NCBI GenBank assembly: GCA_963781775.1
Contig: CAWAHE010000016.1
Location: 161,546 to 225,545, forward strand
Reading direction: 5' to 3'
Origin: CAVSRC01 sp963781775
GTDB lineage: Bacteria > Pseudomonadota > Alphaproteobacteria > Rhizobiales > Kaistiaceae
DNA length: 64,000 nt
The notes under the pieces are model-generated. The model was not told where the DNA came from. It saw only the letters and a list, made by a program, of their open reading frames with translations, and did no database searches. Below are positions 25,751-34,357 of the stretch, one piece after another. The first letter of the stretch is position 1. Each line of letters opens with the position of its first letter. The translations under genes and the position numbers were made by a program.

Positions 25751-27073
25751 ATGTTCGAGCCCGCTGTCGAGACGCTGCCCTGGGAGCAGCAGGCCCTCAA
25801 CGACAATCTCCTCTATCAGGAACAGATCAGCCGGCTCTTCGCCAGATCGCGCTTCTATCGCGGCAAGCTCGCCGCCGCTGGTTTCGCGTCGGCCAACGAT
25901 GTCGGCGGGCTCGACGCGATCGGCCGCCTGCCCTTCACCGAAAAGGACGAACTGCGCGCCTCGCGCAGCGCGGACGATCCGATCGGCACCCACCTCGCCG
26001 TCGCGATGAACGAACTCGCCCGCATCTATTCGACCAGCGGCACCACCGGCACGCCGAGCTACGTGCCGCTGACGGCCGATGATCTCGCCAACTGGGCCCG
26101 CATCTCGGCCCGCTCCTACGCCGCCTCGGGCGTCGCCCGCGGCGACAGTCTCATCTCCACCTACAATTCCGGCCCCTTCGTCGCCGGCGCCACCATGGAA
26201 GCCTTCGGCAAGCTCGGCCTGACCGTCATCCCGGTCGGCAGCGGCAACACCGAACGGCTGATGGCCGCCGTGCAGCTTCTCAAGGCCGACGCCATTGCGC
26301 TGACCCCGTCCTATGCCCTGCATCTCGCCGAGTGGGCGGCCGAGCGCGGCATCGACACGGCGGCGTCAAGCGTTCGCCATCTGCTGGTTGCCGGCGAGCC
26401 CGGCGGCGGCGAGGCGAAGATGCGCGCCCGCCTGGAAGGCGCCTGGGGCGCCGAGGTGACCGAGGCGATGGGCATCGGCGATATCGCGGTATCGCTGTGG
26501 GGCGAGTGCCACCATCGCCAGGGCATGCATTTCAGCGGCCGCGGCCTCGTCCATTTCGAGCTGATCGACCCTGAGAGCGGCGCGCCGGTGCCGCTTGCCG
26601 ACGATGCCGAGGGCGAACTCGTCTACACCCATCTCCGCCATCGCGCCGCGCCGCTCCTGCGTTTCCGCAGCCGCGATCACGTCCGCGTGTGGACCAGCCC
26701 CTGCCCCTGCGGGCGCACCTCGCCGCGTGTGCGCTGCATCGGCCGCACCGATGACATGCTGATCGTGCGCGGCGTCAACGTCTTCCCGACGGCGTTGCGC
26801 GAAGTCGTCAACGAATTCGCGCCGGCGGTCAGCGGCATCGTTTCCGTCCGCCCGCGCGCCACGGGTTTCCGTCAGGATCCGCCGCTGAGGCTCGTGGTTG
26901 AACTCGCCGAGAGCGGCGACAGCGACGGTCTCGCCGAACGCGTCCGCGAGCGCATCCGCCAGAAGCTGGTGGTCACGACGGACGTGACTCTGGTGCCTTA
27001 TGGCAGCCTGCCGCGCTCCAGCTACAAGTCGCATCTGGTCGACTGGAGCGAGGCGCAAGCGTCGAAGGAATGA
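25751..27073 (+). CDS. phenylacetate-CoA ligase-like AMP-forming ligase
   Basis: The 440-residue ANL-superfamily ligase has the AMP-binding loop YSTSGTTGTPSYVPLT and GEPGGGEAKMRARLE. It also has PaaK-type C-terminal signatures CPCGRTSPRVRCIGRTDDML and IVRGVNVFPTALREVV. It would activate a carboxylic acid to its CoA thioester using ATP. ATG 25751 is preferred; an ATG at 25724 overlapping the upstream gene is possible. Its tight linkage to the citrate-synthase-like gene suggests a two-step module in which one enzyme makes an acyl-CoA and the other makes or breaks a C-C bond next to it. Confidence 0.85.
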   Translation: MFEPAVETLPWEQQALNDNLLYQEQISRLFARSRFYRGKLAAAGFASANDVGGLDAIGRLPFTEKDELRASRSADDPIGTHLAVAMNELARIYSTSGTTGTPSYVPLTADDLANWARISARSYAASGVARGDSLISTYNSGPFVAGATMEAFGKLGLTVIPVGSGNTERLMAAVQLLKADAIALTPSYALHLAEWAAERGIDTAASSVRHLLVAGEPGGGEAKMRARLEGAWGAEVTEAMGIGDIAVSLWGECHHRQGMHFSGRGLVHFELIDPESGAPVPLADDAEGELVYTHLRHRAAPLLRFRSRDHVRVWTSPCPCGRTSPRVRCIGRTDDMLIVRGVNVFPTALREVVNEFAPAVSGIVSVRPRATGFRQDPPLRLVVELAESGDSDGLAERVRERIRQKLVVTTDVTLVPYGSLPRSSYKSHLVDWSEAQASKE

Positions 27074-27094
27074 GGCGCCGCATGGGACGCCTCA
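27071..27094. terminator. small hairpin between convergent genes
   Basis: TGAGGCG (27071-27077, starting at the ligase stop codon) pairs with CGCCTCA (27088-27094). There is no T-tract, so its role as a terminator is uncertain. Confidence 0.3.
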
Positions 27095-27115
27095 TCAATG
27101 ACGATGTCGGCCAGG

Positions 27116-27796
27116 TCAGACGTTGACGAATTTCTGGTCCTTGACGTAGTCGCGGAAGCCGGCGAGCGCCGCGTTGATCTTGGTCCAGCTCGGCAGCTTC
27201 TCGACCTCCTTCACCCAGCGGTCGACGTTTGGATAGTCCTTGAACTCGTCGCGCGTGACCATGCCGCAGGTGAGCAGCGAATAGCCGAAGATGTCGGCGA
27301 TGGTCATCTGATTGCCGGTGAGGAACTTGTTGCCCTTGCCGAGCCAGTGGTCGTTGAGAACCTTCAGCCACTTCTTGGTCTGCGACTTACCCCACTCGAT
27401 CGTACCCGAATGCGTCGCGTCGTCGGGACGCTTGTGGTGCGGATAGATCTGCGGATAGACGACGTTGTAGGCGTAGTCGCGATAGAAGCCGGTGTTGAAC
27501 CAGTCCATCAGTTCGTTGACCTTGGCACGTTCCTTCAGTCCCTTCGGATAGAGCGCCAGATCGAACTTGTCGGCGAGGTACTTCATGATCGCCGAGCTTT
27601 CGGTGAGGATGAAGCCATCGTCGTCGAGTGTCGGCACCAGCGCGTTCGGATTGAGCGAGATATATGGCTCGCTGGCGTGCTCGCCCTTGTAAAAATCGAG
27701 CGCGACCTCCTCGATCGGCAGCTTGTTCTCCGCGATCAGCGCACGGATCGGCCGGCTCGTGTTGGACACTTCCAGAATGTAAAGCTTGGCTGCCAT
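27116..27796 (-). CDS. glutathione S-transferase
   Basis: The 226-residue protein has an N-terminal thioredoxin-like glutathione site (KLYILEVSNTSRPIRALIAE, NPNALVPTLDDDG and the ESSAIMKYLADKF gamma-glutamyl site). An all-helical C-terminal domain ends in TIADIFGYSLLTCG, the N-capping box of GSTs. It is likely a theta-like cytosolic enzyme of unknown substrate. ATG 27796 has GGGAGGA about eight bases upstream. The gene is convergent with the CoA ligase. Confidence 0.92.
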   Translation of the reverse strand: MAAKLYILEVSNTSRPIRALIAENKLPIEEVALDFYKGEHASEPYISLNPNALVPTLDDDGFILTESSAIMKYLADKFDLALYPKGLKERAKVNELMDWFNTGFYRDYAYNVVYPQIYPHHKRPDDATHSGTIEWGKSQTKKWLKVLNDHWLGKGNKFLTGNQMTIADIFGYSLLTCGMVTRDEFKDYPNVDRWVKEVEKLPSWTKINAALAGFRDYVKDQKFVNV

Positions 27797-27871
27797 TTGT
27801 CTTTTCCTCCCACCATGTGCCGCGGCACTTTGCGCCTGCGGAAACACCCGTCGCCTGATCGTTATTCTACG

Positions 27872-28453
27872 CTAGTACGGGTTTTTCGGCGAACGGTCTT
27901 CCGACAGGCTGCCGCGCGTCCGCTTGGTCAGCGCCTCGATTGCATCGGCAAGATGCACCTCGGCGATATTGTAGTCGCCCCGCGACACCCGGATCTTGTG
28001 GGCTTCGAGCATGACTTCGCCCCACGACACCCCTTCCGGCGGGAAGAAGCGGTACGACGCAAGTTCGATCAGCAGGCCGAGCGGATCGCGGAAATAGATC
28101 GAATCCATGAAGCCGCGATCCTTGACCCCGCTGTGTTCGATGCCGCGCTCGTCGAGCCGCTGCACGGCTTGCGCGAAAGTCGCCCGCGACACTGAGAAAG
28201 CGATGTGATGGACCGCGCCGATATCGCGCGCCGTGGCGGTCGGATCGGGCTTGCGGTCCTCGTTGGTGAAGATGGTGATCAGCCGCCCGTCACCGGGATC
28301 GAAATAGAGGTGGCTCTCCGCCGGCAGGTCGAGATTCGGCTGCTCGAAGACGAACGGCATGCCGAGCACCCCCTCCCAGAAGTCGATGGAGGTCTGGCGG
28401 TTCGCGCCGACCAGCGTGATGTGGTGCACGCCCTGTGACTGGAGTTTCTGCAT
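27872..28453 (-). CDS. VOC-family (glyoxalase/dioxygenase-like) metalloprotein
   Basis: The 193-residue protein has two beta-alpha-beta-beta-beta modules. Candidate metal ligands are the histidines of VHHITLVG and GAVHHIAFSV and the glutamate of DPLGLLIELASY, the usual ligand order of extradiol dioxygenases and glyoxalases. It may be a ring-cleavage-type or glyoxalase-type enzyme; the substrate cannot be read from the sequence. ATG 28453 has AGGGGA upstream. It shares direction with the GST gene 75 bp downstream. Confidence 0.85.
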   Translation of the reverse strand: MQKLQSQGVHHITLVGANRQTSIDFWEGVLGMPFVFEQPNLDLPAESHLYFDPGDGRLITIFTNEDRKPDPTATARDIGAVHHIAFSVSRATFAQAVQRLDERGIEHSGVKDRGFMDSIYFRDPLGLLIELASYRFFPPEGVSWGEVMLEAHKIRVSRGDYNIAEVHLADAIEALTKRTRGSLSEDRSPKNPY

Positions 28454-28592
28454 GCGACCGATCCCCTTTTCCGTGTGGCTGGCGTTGTTATAGATCGGCG
28501 CGCCACCCGAATCGACAAGGCCGGCGGCCCACCCCCGATCCACGGCCCATTGCGCTTGCCGGCCGCCGCCATTGCCCCTAAGGCTTCATCTC

Positions 28593-29132
28593 ATGTTGGC
28601 ACCATCTCCCCACAAGACAGACGTCCCCCTGATCATCGTCATGGGCGTATCGGGCAGCGGCAAATCGTCCGTCGGTGAAGCTCTGGGCGAACGCCTCGCC
28701 ATCCCCTTCCGCGACGCCGATGCATTCCACCCGCAAGCCAATATCGACAAGATGACCGCGGGCATTCCGCTCACCGACGCCGACCGCTGGCCGTGGCTCG
28801 ACGCCATCGGCAAGGCCCTGCACGACGCCGGCGACGGTCTCGTCGTCGCCTGTTCGGCCCTCAAGCGCATCTATCGCGACCGCTTGCGACAGGCGGCCGG
28901 GCGCCCCGTCACCTTCGTCTGGCTCGACGGGTCGCAGGAGACGATCGCGAAGCGCATGAGCGGCCGCAAGGGCCACTTCATGCCGCCCAGTCTTCTCGAC
29001 AGCCAGTTCGCCACGCTCGAGCCGCCCGCTTCCGACGAGCAGGTGATCCGCGTTTCGATCGAACTGCCCCTCGACAAGGAGGTCGACGCCGCCGTCGCCG
29101 CGCTGCGCGCGTCGCAATCGGCCGGTGCCTGA
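28593..29132 (+). CDS. gntK: gluconokinase
   Basis: The 179-residue P-loop kinase has GVSGSGKS at residues 18-25, the gluconate-binding region FRDADAFHPQANIDKM, and GIPLTDADRWPWLD, ACSALKRIYRDRLR and GRKGHFMPPSLLDSQFATLE, all characteristic of GntK. It phosphorylates D-gluconate to 6-phosphogluconate. ATG 28593 is used, although a TTG at 28572 is in frame. The stop codon overlaps the start of the next gene by eight bases, so the two are translationally coupled. Confidence 0.93.
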   Translation: MLAPSPHKTDVPLIIVMGVSGSGKSSVGEALGERLAIPFRDADAFHPQANIDKMTAGIPLTDADRWPWLDAIGKALHDAGDGLVVACSALKRIYRDRLRQAAGRPVTFVWLDGSQETIAKRMSGRKGHFMPPSLLDSQFATLEPPASDEQVIRVSIELPLDKEVDAAVAALRASQSAGA

Positions 29133-30558
29133 CGGTCGGCCTCCGTTCACGCAATCCGCCGCCGGCATGCTGGCCGCATTGCTGGCCTTCGCCGGCCCGG
29201 TCGCGGCCGACGATTTCTGCATGGACTGCCTGAGCGTCCGTCTCGATCCGCCGCAAGTGGTCCGCGGGCCGTTCCCCGACGAGATCGACAACGCTTTCGC
29301 CACGCTGAAACTCAACGACGGCACATGGCGCGGCTTCAGCGCCAACGGCGCCACCTACGCCATCGACGGAACGTCAATCACCGACATGGGCGGCACGCGC
29401 CGCGCCGTCCTCAAACGGGGTCCGAAAGGCAGCGCCACCGAATGCGGGCGCTGGCTGAACGGCACCCTGCCGGTCGGCGACGTACTCTATGGCCTCGTCC
29501 ATCAGGAATCGGGCTGCGACTACGATCACGGCCAGACGCACAAGTCGATGGCGATGGCCACCTCGCGCGACGACGGCCTGACCTGGACCGACCTCGGCGA
29601 CATCATCACCGGCCCTGACCTAGCCCGCCCCGGCGCCATCACCGGCGAAGGCGATTGCACCATGGTCGATGGCGGCGACGGTTACGCCTACGCCTATTGC
29701 CTGCGCAATTCCGATTCGCGCACCATCGTCGCGCGCGCTCCACGCGACAGCCTCGGACCCGGAAACTGGCGCAAATTCTTCGACGGAGGCTGGGACTCGG
29801 ACGCGCTTGGTGGCCAGGCGACGGCACTTGGCTTTTTCGGCGTTGCTTCCGCCAACTTAACGAACCTTGGTCGCGTCGGGCTGATCGTCACCGATCCCTG
29901 GTTCCACGGCGTCCGACTGTCGCTTTCGGCGGACAAGGTGCAGTTCACCGATCTCGCCGAGCCGTTGCTGCCCATCGATGGCGAGGACTGGAACCGTCCG
30001 GCGCCGACCGACCTCATCGCTTATCTCAGCGTCCTCAATCCGGAGGATGGCTCGAACACGGTCGGCAACGACTTCTTCCTCGCCATGGCCTATCTTGCGC
30101 CCGGCGACACCTTCGCGCATCGCTATCTGGTCTTTCAGCACGTGACGATTGCCCACGGCACGGAGCCTGTGTCGCCGCAGGTCGGCATTGCCCTCGCCCG
30201 CTGGCGAAACGCGACCGACGACATTTCTCGCGCAACGACCGGCCCGGTTGTTCAGAGGGATTGCAGCCTCGACAAGCGCCTCGGATACCTGATGACGCGC
30301 GCACCCGATGGCGACGCCTCGGTCAAGCTGGAGGAATGCCAGGCCGGCCGCGGCTATCGGCTCGATGTCGACGGCACATGCGTCGCCTCCGGCTTCACCC
30401 GCCTGCGCACCGCCGGTTGGGCCTACGACCAGCCGCATGCGGGCACGCTGCCGCTCTACCGTTGCGCCGCGTCTGGCGGCACGTTCGTCTCCAACGATCC
30501 GGCCTGCGAGGGCCGCGGATCGGTGGAAACGCGCCTTGGCTTCGCCCTCTCCGATTAG
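29125..30558 (+). CDS. exported sialidase/glycosidase-like beta-propeller protein
   Basis: The 477-residue protein begins at GTG 29125 inside the end of gntK and has a signal-peptide-like stretch (AAGMLAALLAFAGPVAADD). The body shows an Asp-box (SRDDGLTW), typical of sialidase-type propeller blades, and repeated WxDLGDIITGPD-like segments. There are several cysteines (CMDCLS, ESGCDYDHG), consistent with a secreted protein. No catalytic triad can be assigned with certainty. It may act on extracellular glycans; this is inference from the fold signature alone. Confidence 0.65.
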   Translation: MPDGRPPFTQSAAGMLAALLAFAGPVAADDFCMDCLSVRLDPPQVVRGPFPDEIDNAFATLKLNDGTWRGFSANGATYAIDGTSITDMGGTRRAVLKRGPKGSATECGRWLNGTLPVGDVLYGLVHQESGCDYDHGQTHKSMAMATSRDDGLTWTDLGDIITGPDLARPGAITGEGDCTMVDGGDGYAYAYCLRNSDSRTIVARAPRDSLGPGNWRKFFDGGWDSDALGGQATALGFFGVASANLTNLGRVGLIVTDPWFHGVRLSLSADKVQFTDLAEPLLPIDGEDWNRPAPTDLIAYLSVLNPEDGSNTVGNDFFLAMAYLAPGDTFAHRYLVFQHVTIAHGTEPVSPQVGIALARWRNATDDISRATTGPVVQRDCSLDKRLGYLMTRAPDGDASVKLEECQAGRGYRLDVDGTCVASGFTRLRTAGWAYDQPHAGTLPLYRCAASGGTFVSNDPACEGRGSVETRLGFALSD

Positions 30559-30645
30559 GGTGAATCGCCGGTAAACTTCTGGGCAACCTTTGGGTGGCGA
30601 AATGGCCTTCCCGGCGCGTAGTGATTCGCCGGCAGGAACCGGTAC

Positions 30646-30846
30646 ATGGCAGAGATCATTCAGTTTCCCCTGCGGCCGCGATACGAGGCCGACGACGACA
30701 CCATCGACATCGACTTGCTGACCGCCGTGGATGTCGCAATCCGCGACCTCCGCGACATCGCCCGGGCGCTCGGCGAAGAGACCGTCCGCGAGCAGGCGGA
30801 GGCCTGCCGCGAGATGCTTGAGCGCGCCTTCAACGCTGTGCACTGA
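30646..30846 (+). CDS. small acidic helical protein, unknown
   Basis: This 66-residue protein (MAEIIQFPLRPRYEADDDTI ... EACREMLERAFNAVH) is mostly one long amphipathic helix. ATG 30646 has AGGAA about eight bases upstream, and the stop lies 2 bp before the BrnA-like gene, so the two are surely cotranscribed. It does not look like BrnT, the usual partner of BrnA, which is longer and has an RNase fold. Confidence 0.55.
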   Translation: MAEIIQFPLRPRYEADDDTIDIDLLTAVDVAIRDLRDIARALGEETVREQAEACREMLERAFNAVH

Positions 30847-30848
30847 CC

Positions 30849-31091
30849 ATGGCTAAACCGCCCACGACGCCACGCCGGCCAAGCGACCCCCGCAAGGCCG
30901 CCGAAGCCATGTTCCAGCCGAAGCCGCCGCCGCTGGCCGAGCCCGCCGCAAGGGCGGCGCCGTCCGTGCCGGGCGCGAAGGAGCAGGTGACGTTGCGCCT
31001 CGACCGTGACGTGCTTGATCACTTCCAGGAGGACGGTCCCGGCTGGCAGGACCGCATCAACGCGGCGCTGCGCAAGGCTGCCGGCCTCTAG
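30849..31091 (+). CDS. BrnA-like antitoxin family protein
   Basis: The 80-residue protein has a proline-rich N-terminus and a C-terminal KEQVTLRLDRDVLDHFQEDG and PGWQDRINAALRKAAGL. This is the ribbon-helix-helix-like signature of the BrnA antitoxin family (VTLRLDxDVLxxFxxxGxGWQxRIN). BrnA binds DNA and neutralises BrnT, but no BrnT toxin gene is adjacent. It is therefore an orphan antitoxin-type regulator, or a partner of the unknown 66-residue protein encoded just upstream. Confidence 0.75.
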   Translation: MAKPPTTPRRPSDPRKAAEAMFQPKPPPLAEPAARAAPSVPGAKEQVTLRLDRDVLDHFQEDGPGWQDRINAALRKAAGL

Positions 31092-31100
31092 CGCCAGACC

Positions 31101-31847
31101 CTAGATACAGCGTCCGCCGTCGACCAGCATGGCGACGCCGGTCACCATGCTTGCCTCGTCCGAGCACAGGAAGCATGCCGCGTTGCCGATGTCCTCCGGC
31201 GTCGAGAATCGGCCGATCGGGATCGTCGCCAGGAACTTGGCGCGCATTTCCGGCGTGTCCTCGCCCATGAAGGTTTTCAGGAGTGGCGTCTCGCCGGCGA
31301 CCGGATTGATGGCGTTGACGCGAATCTTCGATGGCGCCAGTTCCACCGCCATCGACTGCGTCGCCGTGATCATCCAGCCCTTGGTGGCATTGTACCAGGT
31401 CAGCCGTGGACGCGGACTGACGCCAGCCGTCGACGCGATGTTGAGGATGGCGCCACCACCGGATCGCTTCATGTGCGGCACGAGATGCCGCGCGGTCAGA
31501 TAGACCGACTTGGCGTTGATCGCGAACAGCCGGTCGAACTCGGTCTCGGGCAATTCCTCCAAGGGCTGTGGCAGATGTCCGATGCCGGCATTGTTGACGA
31601 GGATGTCGACCCGGCCCAGGACCTTCGCCGCACTTTCCGCCATCGCGCCGACCGACCGGTCATCGGAGACATCGACCTGGATCGCCGAGGCTGCGGCGCC
31701 GAGATCGTTTGCCACCGCCTTGGCGGCGTCCCCGTTGATGTCGGCAATGAGCACGCGAGCGCCCTCCGCGACGAACTTGCGCACGATGCCGGCGCCGAAA
31801 CCCGACGCACCGCCGGTGACGATGGCGCTCTTCCCTTCAAGCCGCAC
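31101..31847 (-). CDS. SDR-family oxidoreductase
   Basis: The 248-residue classical short-chain dehydrogenase has the cofactor motif GGASGFGAG, NNAGIGHLPQ, the catalytic serine in LNIASTAGV and tyrosine-lysine in WYNATKGWM. It resembles 3-oxoacyl reductase/glucose dehydrogenase-like members of unknown substrate. GTG 31847 lies 15 bp past the ABC ATPase stop, so this is the last gene of the 38174-31101 operon. It may modify a product of the imported peptide-like substrate. Confidence 0.9.
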   Translation of the reverse strand: MRLEGKSAIVTGGASGFGAGIVRKFVAEGARVLIADINGDAAKAVANDLGAAASAIQVDVSDDRSVGAMAESAAKVLGRVDILVNNAGIGHLPQPLEELPETEFDRLFAINAKSVYLTARHLVPHMKRSGGGAILNIASTAGVSPRPRLTWYNATKGWMITATQSMAVELAPSKIRVNAINPVAGETPLLKTFMGEDTPEMRAKFLATIPIGRFSTPEDIGNAACFLCSDEASMVTGVAMLVDGGRCI

Positions 31848-31862
31848 GACGTGACCCTTTCT

Positions 31863-33494
31863 TCATTGTGTTGACCGCTGATGGCGCGCCGCCAGCGCGC
31901 GTTCGAGATTGGGCGTCGCCGCGATCAGCTCGGCCGTGTACGGATGGGCGGGATTGGCGAAGACCTGCTCGGTCTCGCCCTGCTCGACGATCTGACCATC
32001 GCGCATGATGACCACCCGGTCGGTAATCGCCCGCACAACCGCCAGATCGTGCGAAATGAACAGATACGATACGTTCAGCCTGTCGCTGAGATCGGCGAGC
32101 AGATCGAGGATCTGCGCGCGGATCGAAACGTCCAGCGCCGACACTGCCTCGTCGAGAACGATCAGCGACGGCCGCGTGATCAGGGCGCGCGCGATCGCCA
32201 ACCGCTGGCGCTGCCCCCCGGAAAATTCGTGCGGATACTTGTCGGCATCCTCCGGCGTCAGCCCGACCTCGACCAGCGCTTCGTCCACACGCCGGCGGCG
32301 CTCCGTAGGCGATGGCTTCGAGGCATCGAGATGGAACGGCTCCGCAATCAGGCTGGCGACCTTGTAACGCGGATCGAAACTTCCATACGGGTCCTGGAAG
32401 ACGGCCTGGATGTGCCGCCGCAAATCCTGAAGCGCCCAACCGCGGCTTGCCAGCAAGTCGCTGCCATCGAGGGTGACGGTCCCGGCCCGCGGCGGATCGA
32501 GCGCCAGGATCACGCGCGCCAGCGTCGACTTGCCGCTGCCCGACTCGCCAACCAGGCCGAGATTCTCGCCGCGCCGGATGGTGAAGCCGACGTCGTCCAC
32601 CGCGCGCAAAAACGTTACCCGCTCGAACAGCGTGCGCTTCGGCAAACGGTATTCCTGCACGACGTTGCGCACATCGAGGATCGGCGCATGATGGCCCTCG
32701 TCAACCGCCAAGCGCCGCGTCCGTTGCGGCTGGTAGGTCGAGGCGGCAAGCAGCGTGCGCGAATAGGGATGGCGCATGTTGCGGAAGAGATCGACCGTCT
32801 CGCCGGCTTCGACGATTTCGCCGTCGCGCATGATCGCGATCCGGTCGGCCATATCGGCAACCACGGCAAGGTCGTGGCTGATGAGGATCAGGCCGACGCC
32901 GTCTTCGGCCACCAGCCGGCGCAGCAGATCGAGAATGCGCGCCTGCGTCGTCACGTCGAGCGCCGTGGTCGGCTCGTCGGCGATCAGCAGCTTCGGCTTC
33001 AGCACGGTCGCCAGGGCGATCACCACCCGCTGGCGTTGGCCACCGGACAGTTCGTGCGGATAGCGATCGAGCGGAAAGCGCGCCTCCGGCAACCCGACGC
33101 GGTCGAGGGCCGCCCGCGCCATGTCGTTCGCCTCGGCATGCGAGACTCGCCGGTGCACACGGACGGTCTCCGCCACCTGCGCTCCGATCGTCTTGACCGG
33201 ATTGAGCGCGCTCATCGGCTCCTGGAAAACCATGCCCATGGTGCGACCGCGATGGCCGCACATCGCACGCTCGTCGAGCCGGGTCAGGTCCTCGCCATCG
33301 AGCGAGACGCCACCGCCGGCCACTGCACGATCCGGCAACAGGCGCATGATGGCCAGCGCCGTCATCGATTTGCCCGATCCGGATTCACCGACCAGGCCGA
33401 GCACCTTGCCGCGATCGAGATCGAGCGACACGCCCTTGAGGATCGGCGTCGCGCCGATGGAGACCGTCAGGTTCTCGACCGCCAGCAGGCTCAT
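31863..33494 (-). CDS. fused peptide ABC transporter ATPase (DppD-DppF)
   Basis: The 543-residue protein contains two complete ABC cassettes. The first has GESGSGKS, LSGGQRQR and ADEPTTALDV; the second has GESGSGKS, FSGGQRQR and LDEAVSALDV. In many peptide importers these are two proteins, DppD and DppF; here they are one chain, like GsiA. ATG 33494 (MSLLAVENLTV) overlaps the permease stop by four bases (ATGA). It would power import by the two permeases encoded upstream. Confidence 0.93.
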   Translation of the reverse strand: MSLLAVENLTVSIGATPILKGVSLDLDRGKVLGLVGESGSGKSMTALAIMRLLPDRAVAGGGVSLDGEDLTRLDERAMCGHRGRTMGMVFQEPMSALNPVKTIGAQVAETVRVHRRVSHAEANDMARAALDRVGLPEARFPLDRYPHELSGGQRQRVVIALATVLKPKLLIADEPTTALDVTTQARILDLLRRLVAEDGVGLILISHDLAVVADMADRIAIMRDGEIVEAGETVDLFRNMRHPYSRTLLAASTYQPQRTRRLAVDEGHHAPILDVRNVVQEYRLPKRTLFERVTFLRAVDDVGFTIRRGENLGLVGESGSGKSTLARVILALDPPRAGTVTLDGSDLLASRGWALQDLRRHIQAVFQDPYGSFDPRYKVASLIAEPFHLDASKPSPTERRRRVDEALVEVGLTPEDADKYPHEFSGGQRQRLAIARALITRPSLIVLDEAVSALDVSIRAQILDLLADLSDRLNVSYLFISHDLAVVRAITDRVVIMRDGQIVEQGETEQVFANPAHPYTAELIAATPNLERALAARHQRSTQ

Positions 33495-34357
33495 CGCGCC
33501 CGTCGCAGTCGCGGATCGAGAAGGTCGCGCAAGCCGTCGCCGAGCAGGTTGAGGCCGAGCACGGTGACGACGATGGCAAGGCCCGGCAGGATCGCCAGCC
33601 GTGGCGCGATCGCGATCAGCGTTTGGGCGTCGGCGAGCATCCGTCCCCAGCTCGCCGCCGGCGGCTGCGTGCCGAGGCCGACATAGGAAAGCGCCGCCTC
33701 GGCGAGAATACCGAGCGAGAACTGGATCGTCGCCTGTACCACCAGCATGTTGAGGAGATTGGGAAGGATGTGCTCGACCGAGATCAACGCCTGCCCCTTG
33801 CCGGCGACGCGAGCGGCGAGCACGTAGTCGCGCGTCCACAGCGACAGCGCCGCGCCGCGGGTTAACCGCGCGAAGACCGGAATGTTGAAGATGCCGATGG
33901 CGATGATCGCGTTGATCGCACCGGGTCCGAGCAGCGCCGTGATCATGATGGCGAGGATCAGCGCGGGAAACGCGAAGATGAGATCGTTGACGCGCATGAC
34001 GGTGTCGTCGAGCCAGCCACGCTGCGCAGCGGCGACGAGGCCGAGCGGCACGCCCACGGCGATGCCGATACCGACCGCGACCAGCGCCACCGCGATCGAG
34101 TTGCGCGCCCCGACCATCAGCATGGAGAGAACGTCGCGGCCGAAATGGTCCGTGCCGAACCAGTGGCTCGCCGACGGTGGCTGGAACCGGTCAGGGATCG
34201 ACAGGGCCGACGGGTCGTAGGGCGTCCAAACGAACGACAGCAGCGCCACGACGATCACGAAGCCGGTGATGACACCGCCGACGATCATGCTGCCGTGCAG
34301 GCGCCGGCCGTTCGCGGCAACCGCGCTGTTGACGGGACCGAGAGGCGTCACGCTCAT
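33491..34357 (-). CDS. peptide ABC transporter permease (DppC type)
   Basis: The 288-residue permease has an N-terminal helix (GVITGFVIVVALLSFVWTPY), the DppC motif HWFGTDHFGRDVLSMLMVGA, and the inner loop AGKGQALISVEHILPNLLNM. It closes with ...GDGLRDLLDPRLRR. Its start overlaps the DppB-type stop and its stop overlaps the ATPase start, each by four bases, showing tight coupling. Confidence 0.93.
   Translation of the reverse strand: MSVTPLGPVNSAVAANGRRLHGSMIVGGVITGFVIVVALLSFVWTPYDPSALSIPDRFQPPSASHWFGTDHFGRDVLSMLMVGARNSIAVALVAVGIGIAVGVPLGLVAAAQRGWLDDTVMRVNDLIFAFPALILAIMITALLGPGAINAIIAIGIFNIPVFARLTRGAALSLWTRDYVLAARVAGKGQALISVEHILPNLLNMLVVQATIQFSLGILAEAALSYVGLGTQPPAASWGRMLADAQTLIAIAPRLAILPGLAIVVTVLGLNLLGDGLRDLLDPRLRRAR

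Noticed and set aside
32005..33686. Long plus-strand frames opposite the fused ABC ATPase
   Set aside because: They are antisense shadows of a gene with two complete sets of Walker and signature motifs.
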